Source of the DNA: Dyadobacter chenwenxiniae
Lineage (GTDB): Bacteria > Bacteroidota > Bacteroidia > Cytophagales > Spirosomataceae
DNA length: 64,000 bases
Reading direction: 5' to 3'
Assembly (NCBI RefSeq): GCF_022869785.1
Contig: NZ_CP094997.1
Span: 3,534,001-3,598,000 of the forward strand
Shown: in pieces, positions 1 to 7,547 of the stretch
Numbering within the stretch: position 1 is the first letter of the stretch
How the letters are laid out: every line of letters begins with the position of its first letter
The notes under the pieces: model-generated
What the model was told of the DNA's origin: nothing
Seen by the model: the letters and a program-made list of their open reading frames with translations, nothing else
The model's database searches: none
Translations under genes and position numbers: made by a program

Positions 1-2
1 AT

Positions 3-701
3 TATCATCTAAGAGATTTGGTATTTAGCGCTGATCTCAAAGCAAACGAGGTCAATCATTTACAAAAGGTTATTGAAAATCATTATTGGCTTTTCGGAGA
101 ACAATATCACTTAGTCACAGCAGCCGAACCAAAGTTTGATGAAGCTTTAAGACGATATCACTATTTGTTATATAAAGAGGATACTGATCATAAGCTCGAC
201 CATCCTCATAAATACAAAGAAATGGACATATTTATGTGCAGACAAAATGTTCAGACAAATAGAATTGAAAATATTGTAGTTGAATTAAAACACCCGAAAA
301 TTAGGCTAGGACTGAGCCAGTATGGGCAAGTGGATAAGTATTTACAGACAATCCTAAATGAGCCAATGTTCAATGCGCCTAATATGTCTTGGGAATTCTA
401 TTTGATTGGAAACGAGTTTGACAATACAGGATTTATAAAAAAACTGATAGAGACGAATGCTAACCATGGAATTGAATCATTGGTGCATTGGTCTGATAAG
501 GGACGTATTAAAGTTTATGTTAAGAAATGGAGCCAGATATTCGCCGAATTTGAGATGAAGCACAAGTTCTTAAATGACAAGCTCTTATTGGAGAGGACAC
601 ATTTAATGATCAATCCTGAGAATGCTGATAATATTATAAAAATGGCTGCACTGAACTCAGCGGTTCAACCTGAGGAAGTGAATTTGCCCAAACTTGCGTA
701 A
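3..701 (+). CDS. C-terminal part of a large protein with PD-(D/E)XK-like tail (partial, 5' end off window)
   Basis: The reading frame is already open at base 3 and no good start is visible (the first possible start is a TTG at 18), so this is the 3' end of a longer gene. The visible part has an aromatic-rich segment (NHYWLFGEQYHLVTAAEP) and then MDIFMCRQ ... IVVELKHP, an Asp followed about 20 residues later by E-x-K. That pattern fits a PD-(D/E)XK nuclease-like fold. From memory, such tails end GHKL/HSP90-type ATP-binding proteins found near restriction systems, but the ATPase part would lie outside the window. An HsdM-like scrap follows directly, which fits a defence island. The family assignment is moderate; the coding status is secure. 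Confidence 0.7.
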   Translation, partial: YHLRDLVFSADLKANEVNHLQKVIENHYWLFGEQYHLVTAAEPKFDEALRRYHYLLYKEDTDHKLDHPHKYKEMDIFMCRQNVQTNRIENIVVELKHPKIRLGLSQYGQVDKYLQTILNEPMFNAPNMSWEFYLIGNEFDNTGFIKKLIETNANHGIESLVHWSDKGRIKVYVKKWSQIFAEFEMKHKFLNDKLLLERTHLMINPENADNIIKMAALNSAVQPEEVNLPKLA

Positions 702-925
702 TCTGGCTAAAAGACAATAGCTTGACAGACCTGGATAATTTGCCTGATCCTGACATTTTTGCCAATGATATTATTGAGAATTTGGAAGCAGGAATTGAGA
801 GTTTTAAGGAAATTATGTGGTCAATTAATACGGATAGGCAACGAAGTCGGCACGTTGAAAGCGGCTGCAAGCATGTATTGATCGCTGGGGTGATGCAGAA
901 TAGCGAAGCCGAGTTCTTCAAGTAG
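674..925 (+). pseudogene. Remnant of the C-terminus of a type I restriction methylase (HsdM-like)
   Basis: This frame is open from just after a TGA at 671-673 and has no proper start. It reads WLKDNSLTDLDNLPDPD and then IIENLEAGIESFKEI, which resembles the conserved C-terminal segment of type I modification subunits (a DxxNLPxPD motif followed by an E-[DN]-[IL]-EA helix). Similarity ends near base 830. The sequence that follows could be read in two other frames with stops, so the 3' end is also damaged. It overlaps the 3' end of the preceding gene in another frame, as expected at a deletion junction. Nothing functional is expected from it. Confidence 0.45.
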
Positions 926-957
926 CAGCCAAAGCGAAAAAAGCTTCGTTCATTGGA

Positions 958-1810
958 TCAGCTGTCAGTAAACTGCGCAATCCGCTCTCTACAAATCCGT
1001 TCCGTCAAATCTTTCAGTAATGTAACCCGACCGCCAAGGTATTCCAATTCCTCTTTTTCAATCTTGTAATTCTTGTTGTAACGCGCATCGATGTACGCTT
1101 TCTTAAGAAGAATAAATAGTCGCTCTTCTTCGGCTGTCGTTTTTGGAAAAACTGTCGCGAAGTTGGTGTTCAGTTTTTCGACCTGATTTCCTAGAATCAA
1201 TGTCATGGATTCTTGGCTTGTAATCAGTGAAAACGAGAAGTATGGCAGCATAATATCTTTCAGTGGCTTGGTGAAGTTGAAAGGCAGCTATTTTATACCA
1301 GGTTTTTTCAATCTGGATATATGCTGTCTCCAAAAACTGGCAAGCACCTTCGAACCAATGTTCAAATTCCTCAGTCGATTTTTCCACCCGTTGCGCCACA
1401 TTAAGATTTTTCGGCTCGGACAAAGTGAATTTTCCTGAATCATAAAGCAAAATTCCTTCCTTCAAAATATCTACAAAAAAATAGTAGTTCCGCTCGATCT
1501 TGTCGTTCACAAAACCAATGCTGTGGTAGATGATGCTGGTTCTGGTGATCGCCTCATTGGCCATCAATTCCTTGTCCAGCTCCCGCGATTTCTTGACTTG
1601 CTTGGCGGCATTCTTGTCTTTGGTGACAATCAGAATGTCGAAATCGCTCACATATTCGTATTTTTCCTGGTAGTCTTCGACCCAATCGCCCCGCGCGTAG
1701 CTGCCGAAGAGGATGATCATTTCGGCTGGGACTTTGTCGAGAATTATTTGGGTGAGCGCTTTTAGTTGGTCTTGTTTGGTTTTTGGGAGGTGGGCGAGTG
1801 TGGATTTCAT
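958..1810 (-). pseudogene. Nucleotidyltransferase-HEPN (MNT-HEPN) fusion protein, frameshifted
   Basis: The N-terminal part, starting at 1810, is a DNA polymerase beta-like minimal nucleotidyltransferase: LFGSYARGDW then SDFDILIV, the GS...DxD metal-binding pattern. It leads into a HEPN domain (AAFQLHQATERYYAAILL). At about 1196-1205 the frame breaks: the first frame runs on as unrelated sequence to 1103. The expected HEPN continuation (LGNQVEKLNTNFATVFP, then the ARYNKNYKI segment) is read in the second frame down to the stop at 958. One indel between HDID and LGNQV restores a normal protein of about 280 residues. MNT-HEPN proteins are usually toxin-antitoxin or defence modules. The break could be real decay or a sequencing error. 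Confidence 0.75.
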
Positions 1811-1926
1811 AGGGTGTGGGTTTTGTGCGGCAATTTAGTACTTTTTCGATTTTTCTGCTACCAAGGGATTTGCCTTGTGAAAAAAGCAACAATGCTGCCG
1901 CCGATCATTTCGGTATCTTGTAGAAT

Positions 1927-2081
1927 GTCAGGGCTGCAAGGAGCTGGCACATTCGCTCAAAATGGTCCATGATCTGGCGCTTTATCATTCGGATATTCCG
2001 TTTGATACGACCGAAAAGTCGGCGCTTTTTGATGTGAACTTACTTGTAGAGGGGTTTCAGAAGTTGGGAGAAAAGGTTTAG
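1927..2081 (+). pseudogene. 3' scrap of an unidentified plus-strand gene
   Basis: A frame open from about 1879 with no convincing start encodes about 50 residues containing CKELAHSLKMVHDLALYH, then FDTTEKSALFDVNLL and a stop at 2079-2081. Composition looks coding and a good rho-independent terminator follows 8 bases after the stop, so this is probably the end of a once-functional gene. I do not recognise the family. The rest of 1811-2251 holds only this scrap and its terminator; 2121-2251 shows nothing. Confidence 0.35.
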
Positions 2082-2089
2082 GAATCGGA

Positions 2090-2120
2090 GGACTGTTGGC
2101 GACAGTCCTTTTTTGTTTTT
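2090..2120 (+). terminator. Rho-independent terminator
   Basis: The inverted repeat GGACTGT / ACAGTCC (2090-2096 and 2102-2108) has a 5-base loop and is followed by TTTTTTGTTTTT. It lies just after the stop of the plus-strand scrap at 2081. Confidence 0.85.
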
Positions 2121-2251
2121 AAGGTCAGAATTCAAGCATCAAACAAACTCCTGATACGCTATTGATTTGTAAAGAAGTGCAGTAGCAAAGGCATAACATT
2201 GTGAAAACCAGGAGCACTTTCACTGGAACAAGCGTCGAAGGTTGATATAAA

Positions 2252-3250
2252 TTAAATTGGAAATCCTTTCTCTGCGTACATGTTTTTCATATTCGCCAGA
2301 TCGTTCGAAAACCAGTCATTCATCCAGGTGTTGTAATGAGCATGTATTTCTTTAATATCCGATTTTACAAGCTTCAATTGTCCCAGCAAATAGCCGCACA
2401 TCATACCGCTCATGACCGCTTTCAAAACGCCTTTGGAGGATGCCGGGTCAAATGTGAAGGCGGCATCGCCGATTAAAAAGTAGTTACTCCGGGAAACGTT
2501 TTCGGCTATCCGCCAGGTAACATCTGCAGCCTTGTGCGACCCGGCCGGTTTGAGGTGTTGCAGGCATTCCGGCAGCCAGTTTTTAGCAATTTTTTGGTTA
2601 AACGGATAAAGTCGGTTCCAACTGATGAGCTTTTCCGAGATCCTCGAAACCCAAATCCAGCCGTCAGCATCCCAAATCATCCGGGGAGTTGAAAATGAAT
2701 GGGTATTCTCCGATTCTACATAACCAAAATGGACAAATAATGGGGTTGACTGTTGTTTATATCGGATACCCAATTTTTTAGGCAATACAGCATTTCTTCC
2801 CGATGCATCAATGAAAAAACTTGCGTTGAAGCTTCCGGAATTAGTAAACACCGTCGCAATGCCGATAGAGCTTAATGTCACATCGGTTATTTTGGAGCCG
2901 GAATAGAATTTTGCACCTAAACTAATTGCCTGATCCAGCAAAAGTTGATCGAAAGTGTCCCGGGGAAATTGAAACCCTTCCCAACTGCCTTCCTGATTGT
3001 ACAAGTCCAACTTAGCCGAATCCCGGAATTCTGTAATAATTCCGGGATGCCGCTTAAAGGAAAACCCTTCGATTTCCTTCCAAATGTCCAGTTCTTTCAA
3101 CAGTGGCTCAATACCGGGATGCAACGTTTCACCAGGAGCGGATCTTGGAAAATGTTGCTTATCCAATATGCTAACCTCAATACCAGCCTTTAAAAGTTGA
3201 ATTGCGCAGGAAGTACCAGCGGGGCCGGCACCAATGATCAATGCATTCAT
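2252..3250 (-). CDS. FAD-dependent oxidoreductase (PHBH/geranylgeranyl-reductase/halogenase-like)
   Basis: Residues 5-12 hold the dinucleotide-binding motif IGAGPAGT, and residues near 263 hold the second FAD motif GDAAFTFDP. This is the layout of group A flavoprotein monooxygenases, geranylgeranyl reductases and LodB-like maturation flavoproteins. At 332 residues it is at the short end of the group. It is the last gene of the minus-strand redox operon and starts 13 bases after the 782-residue protein. That pairing suggests it acts on or with that protein, as LodB-type flavoproteins act on quinone-cofactor oxidases; this is inference only. No signal peptide or membrane segment is seen, so it is probably cytoplasmic. 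Confidence 0.8.
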   Translation of the reverse strand: MNALIIGAGPAGTSCAIQLLKAGIEVSILDKQHFPRSAPGETLHPGIEPLLKELDIWKEIEGFSFKRHPGIITEFRDSAKLDLYNQEGSWEGFQFPRDTFDQLLLDQAISLGAKFYSGSKITDVTLSSIGIATVFTNSGSFNASFFIDASGRNAVLPKKLGIRYKQQSTPLFVHFGYVESENTHSFSTPRMIWDADGWIWVSRISEKLISWNRLYPFNQKIAKNWLPECLQHLKPAGSHKAADVTWRIAENVSRSNYFLIGDAAFTFDPASSKGVLKAVMSGMMCGYLLGQLKLVKSDIKEIHAHYNTWMNDWFSNDLANMKNMYAEKGFPI

Positions 3251-3263
3251 TTTTAGTCGGTGC

Positions 3264-5612
3264 TCAACGTCTGATCGGTATTGCGGATCTCCTTACTGCC
3301 TGAAAATTAGGTTGGGAATTTTCTTTGAAGAAAATGAATGTTTCAGAAATCTGACATGTGTACGATTCTTTCACAGCCTTTTTTCTGCGCATTACTTCTC
3401 CCGTAGACAGTTCATTACCTTCCAATACTGCAAATTGAAAAATATAGCCGACTCCTGTCAGACGAACATCCACCCTTTCCGCAGCCTCACCCCAATCCGT
3501 TATCTTCTCAGCATAAACCAATCGCATTTCCTTCGAGTCGGGTACCCGGCCATTACCCGGTAAGATAAAAATGCAGTTTCTTAAAACAGTCATCCGGTCG
3601 ATCCATTCGCTCGCGCCAACCATACATAATTGCTTTACCGATATTTTTCCTTTCAGCGCGTTTGCCGTGTAGTCGGATCTTTCAATGTTGGTAAAATTTA
3701 CAAATTGAAAATCTCCTTCAAAGAAGGGCCCCTGCTCGCCATCCCAGCCGGTTGATGCGCTCTTTATGCCGGTAGTGACCAAAGGGTGGTTCTGGTGATA
3801 GCCCAGCTCTGAGTTCATCATCGGGAAGGCCGTAGGGATCACCCCGTTTACCTTGTCATCAATAAAAGTTTGAGAAGCATCCGGCGCCACCGCCGGCCAA
3901 AATGAGTTCAGAGCGGCGCAAAGTTTCGCATCTTCCGGGAATGGACTTCCCAACCCGCTGGAACTTAGAAATGATTTGTTCAACCCTCTGTCAAACACCA
4001 ACGATACATCCCAGCCTGGCGCAAAGACCCCGCTCGCGGCATCGGTTAAAAAGCTGACCTGGTTATGATCCTTTGTAACAATTGAATTGGAATTGCTAAA
4101 AACGGACATACTCACAATGGCCACGACTGTTTCAGTTTGCGTATTTTCAGAAAAAGCAGCGTTCCCTGAATCCGGCAGTTCGATGAAAGGATTGATGCGG
4201 GACCTATCGTTAAAGAGCGGTCGCGGTGCTCCAAATGCAAAATGCTCGTTGGCGGTGAGTCTGTTTTCGGCGAGCCAGTTCACGATTTCCAGCTGATCAC
4301 ATAATGGAAAGAAATCCGGTGCCGTCACAAGCGAATAGGCAGGCAGGATTTTATCGGTTAGCGGATTTGGGCCAGCAAATTGAGGAACAATGCATCCGTC
4401 ACAGGTCTTATCGGTGAACAGGGCTGCATCATAGCCGCCGGTCCTGACTTTTGTCAAAAAATCATTGTGCCGCGCAGCTGGAAATTGATCTGACACATTT
4501 TCGACCGTGTCGTCTGCCATAAGCTGAAAACGGATATTCATGTATTCTGGTCCCAGTCTTAATCCTCCGCCGAATGTGGGGATCTGGAAGGAAGTTGAAA
4601 AGCGGTTATTATTACCTCTTGCGGGAACCCGGAAACTGACTTTTCTTCCGTCCTGCTCTGCGAAACTGACCAATGTTTCTTCATGCTCCGGCACCAGGAT
4701 GGCCGAAGAACCGACCGGTTCCAGGCTGACCAACTTTCCACCCGACTTAGAGCTCGTCAAAAAAGGTGCATGATTGATGTCAAAGCCGTTTTGCGGCACA
4801 TTGATTGCTTCAAAAGCACGCTTTAATTTTTCAGAAAGATGGTTTTCTGCAAACTCAAAGTCCGGAATGTTGAGGTTCCTGATACAATCGTCTCCACTGA
4901 AAATTTTGTGGATTGGAAAATTGTAGTCCCGGTTATCACTCGGGTTACGCAACACGTCCTCCCGGCGTGTCGCGAGTCTTTTTTCCGCTAGAAACAGGCC
5001 ATATCTCGCAGGCAGTACAGGAATGGTATCTTCCCCGTTTTCGGGGATGGTCCAAAAACTCCTTCGTGCCGGAACATACACAGGACCGGCCGTCCCAACA
5101 CGGGAAACGCCTGTTCTGGAATAGACAAAGTCGGCATATCTCTCGTTGACACTCCTTATCCCTGCCCGGTACTGATAGGCAAAAACGGTAATCGACAGGT
5201 TATCAGATTGAAAATTTTCCTCAAAAAATGTCTTATCCCGAACAGCAACTCCGGACGCTCCATGATGAGAAGAAAAAATGAAGTTTTCCAACGCATCGAG
5301 CTCGGTCAGTGTGGGATAGGCATCCTGGTTATCTACAATCGAATTCCCTGGTCCTGGATGCACATTCGGGCTTGAAAATGCATGGAAAAGGAGGCTTTTG
5401 CAAGGGATATAAGGCTCAACTGCCCGGCGTCCGGAGGAAATAAAATCCTCGAACCCCAATATGTTCCGATCAATGGTTGCCGAAATATCCTTGTAGATCT
5501 CCGCTTCCAGGTTCGGAGCTTCAATGTTAAGGCCGTGCCTTTTTAAAAGCGCCGCCCAACCGAACGGCGCCAGTCGCTGGCAGATATCTGAAAGTTGTGT
5601 TAGGGAAGACAT
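3264..5612 (-). CDS. Unrecognised 782-residue protein of the redox operon (possible quinone-cofactor oxidase)
   Basis: This large soluble protein has no signal peptide or TM segment and I cannot assign it to a family. The central part carries APGWDVSLVFDRG and then a Cys in KLCAALNSFWPAVAPDA. A second Trp-rich site, STGWDGEQGP, follows about 58 residues after that Cys. A Cys and a Trp at such spacing next to a flavoprotein gene recalls LodA/GoxA oxidases, which build cysteine tryptophylquinone and need a LodB partner. However, the usual LodA signatures that I remember are not seen. It lies between an animal-type haem peroxidase gene and the FAD oxidoreductase gene, with short gaps of 33 and 13 bases, so co-expression is likely. 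A redox enzyme role is an inference from context. Confidence 0.5.
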   Translation of the reverse strand: MSSLTQLSDICQRLAPFGWAALLKRHGLNIEAPNLEAEIYKDISATIDRNILGFEDFISSGRRAVEPYIPCKSLLFHAFSSPNVHPGPGNSIVDNQDAYPTLTELDALENFIFSSHHGASGVAVRDKTFFEENFQSDNLSITVFAYQYRAGIRSVNERYADFVYSRTGVSRVGTAGPVYVPARRSFWTIPENGEDTIPVLPARYGLFLAEKRLATRREDVLRNPSDNRDYNFPIHKIFSGDDCIRNLNIPDFEFAENHLSEKLKRAFEAINVPQNGFDINHAPFLTSSKSGGKLVSLEPVGSSAILVPEHEETLVSFAEQDGRKVSFRVPARGNNNRFSTSFQIPTFGGGLRLGPEYMNIRFQLMADDTVENVSDQFPAARHNDFLTKVRTGGYDAALFTDKTCDGCIVPQFAGPNPLTDKILPAYSLVTAPDFFPLCDQLEIVNWLAENRLTANEHFAFGAPRPLFNDRSRINPFIELPDSGNAAFSENTQTETVVAIVSMSVFSNSNSIVTKDHNQVSFLTDAASGVFAPGWDVSLVFDRGLNKSFLSSSGLGSPFPEDAKLCAALNSFWPAVAPDASQTFIDDKVNGVIPTAFPMMNSELGYHQNHPLVTTGIKSASTGWDGEQGPFFEGDFQFVNFTNIERSDYTANALKGKISVKQLCMVGASEWIDRMTVLRNCIFILPGNGRVPDSKEMRLVYAEKITDWGEAAERVDVRLTGVGYIFQFAVLEGNELSTGEVMRRKKAVKESYTCQISETFIFFKENSQPNFQAVRRSAIPIRR

Positions 5613-5645
5613 TGGTCACAAAGTTGTTCTTGAAAATTCCTTTAA

Positions 5646-7520
5646 CTATTGAACAATTTGAATGTCAGTGATATTTTTCACCACTTCACTACCCAGAAAG
5701 ACCTCAATCGAACTGTACTGGTCTGTCGTGGTCAGATTTTCTTCATACCTGATTTCCTGAATACCTTCCGGGAGCTCAGCATCAATTTTGATGATCTCCA
5801 ATTGCAAAATGGAAGGATTTATTCCCTGTGGAATGCGTTTTTGAAGTTGGGCAACCTTTATTTCCTGATGCATATTTATTTTTCCAACCACACTTAAAGT
5901 ACCACCAGGCGTAGGTTGAACAGGTTGCAGGTCCACTGTTGCTCTCCAATCAAAGGTGTCACCGATTTGATTTATTTCACCCACAAACCTGACAAGATCC
6001 GCCAGTGTAAAGTTTCCTGATCCTGGCACACCCAGAGTAGGAACCCATTCCGGTTTTCTGGCAAGAAACGAGCTGGAATCTGCTTTTAACAATCCGATAA
6101 AAACCTCTGCAACAATGCGACTCCCAACCTGACCTAGATGCTTACTATCGCCCTGAATTTCCGCCTCCTTTAGAATGTAGTACCATAGAGGTGTTTCCAG
6201 ATGCAAATCATGCGCTGCTGCTACCTCGCCATCTGCTCCGGTTGCTATCTCATCGGGCGTCAGTGGCGTGAAGGCCATCAGTCTGGCAATGCTCTGGCCC
6301 GGAGGCAAGCCCATGCTACTGCCGCGTTTAAGGTTTCGTACAGCTAGGCTTCCTAATCCAGGGATGTCATGTAATTTAGGGATAATCAATGGATTAATCC
6401 CACGGCTAAGTTCTGGTTTTATATTCGGCTCTATTTCCAGAAACTGTCTCCAGTCAATGATCCAATCGCTTGGTATAGGAACACTACTTTGGGGATTACG
6501 CGAGGACAATCCACTGAATTCGAATAGTAGTTCCAATGTTGCCGGTGTTACTGCCCCGGGTCCAAAACCAAAAACACGGTTATAATTATACGCTTCCCTT
6601 ACCATGCTATGGCCAAAACGGTAAGCAGCGACGGAGAATTCTACTGGAATAAATGGTATGTCATCATTGATATTGTAAAACTTTCTACCGTTTACAAGTA
6701 CATCGTTCAGTTGCACGGGATCCAGTATCCTGGGCAAAAAGTCATGCAAGACTATCCATTGGTAGTGCCAGATCACCAGATCACGGGCTTCTTCGAAAGT
6801 CGATTTACGTAACGGAGATTCACGGGGAATTGATCCGTCCACAAGCCCTTCCACGACCTTATTGTGAAATTTCAGAAATGCTAGATGTAATTGAGCTACG
6901 ACCAGGTTCTCGTCGTTTCTGGGGTCTCCTATCAGTGCGAAGCCTTCTGAATTACGGGGAAGATCGTTAGGAAGACTTACCGGAACAGAGGGGTCTCCAA
7001 ACGGAGGCGTGTTGCTGGTGTTTCCGATCAAAAATAAACCGTTATTATCTCTTTGATAGAGATAAGGATTGGCTACCGGCCCGGAGCCGTAGATCGAGTC
7101 AAGGTCAAGCATCGGGGTCCGGAAATTTGTAACTGCCAAAGGGTCAACCAAGATTTCCTGAAGAGAAGTGGTGTCGAGTGTAATATCATGATCAACAAAC
7201 TGTCCGAAATAAGTGTATCCTGCCGGAAGGTTGTCGTTGTCGCCGTCGGGGTGAGCTACTGGTCCGTTTATATCAACCGTAACACTGTCAATCATGGCAG
7301 CACCTAGGGCTTCAAGACTTGCCGCAGGCGGAACCAGCGGTTTAAGCAATGGAAACAGCCTCCCGAACTTGCCGGTTTGAGAAAATTGGCCCAAAGGCTG
7401 ACATTCTTCCGTACGTGTGCCAAATCCGTGGCCTCGGGCGATTTTCCGCTCATTTTTTGCCACGGGAATCCCTGTTGATTTCTTGTTCGGGTCTCTTGCG
7501 TCTTGTGCTGGATTGTTCAT
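5646..7520 (-). CDS. Animal-type haem peroxidase (An_peroxidase/cyclooxygenase superfamily)
   Basis: At 624 residues it has the hallmarks of the peroxidase-cyclooxygenase superfamily. YFGQFVDHDITLD near residue 107 is the distal His motif, followed by TPMLDLDSIYG, and AYRFGHSMVR near residue 304 carries the proximal haem-ligand His. Bacterial members (peroxicin-type and related) use hydrogen peroxide to oxidise halides or phenolics. The N-terminus is polar (MNNPAQDARDP) with no signal peptide. It sits mid-operon between the GMC-DUF1080 gene and the unrecognised 782-residue protein. The neighbouring GMC oxidoreductase could supply the peroxide, but this is not shown by the sequence. Confidence 0.88.
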   Translation of the reverse strand: MNNPAQDARDPNKKSTGIPVAKNERKIARGHGFGTRTEECQPLGQFSQTGKFGRLFPLLKPLVPPAASLEALGAAMIDSVTVDINGPVAHPDGDNDNLPAGYTYFGQFVDHDITLDTTSLQEILVDPLAVTNFRTPMLDLDSIYGSGPVANPYLYQRDNNGLFLIGNTSNTPPFGDPSVPVSLPNDLPRNSEGFALIGDPRNDENLVVAQLHLAFLKFHNKVVEGLVDGSIPRESPLRKSTFEEARDLVIWHYQWIVLHDFLPRILDPVQLNDVLVNGRKFYNINDDIPFIPVEFSVAAYRFGHSMVREAYNYNRVFGFGPGAVTPATLELLFEFSGLSSRNPQSSVPIPSDWIIDWRQFLEIEPNIKPELSRGINPLIIPKLHDIPGLGSLAVRNLKRGSSMGLPPGQSIARLMAFTPLTPDEIATGADGEVAAAHDLHLETPLWYYILKEAEIQGDSKHLGQVGSRIVAEVFIGLLKADSSSFLARKPEWVPTLGVPGSGNFTLADLVRFVGEINQIGDTFDWRATVDLQPVQPTPGGTLSVVGKINMHQEIKVAQLQKRIPQGINPSILQLEIIKIDAELPEGIQEIRYEENLTTTDQYSSIEVFLGSEVVKNITDIQIVQ

Positions 7521-7547
7521 GTTTTCGATATTTGAAGGTTGAAGATT

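Noticed and set aside
3264..5612. Firm LodA annotation of the 782-residue protein
   Set aside because: The Cys/Trp spacing and flavoprotein neighbour are suggestive, but the LodA signatures I remember are not visible, so I left it as unknown.
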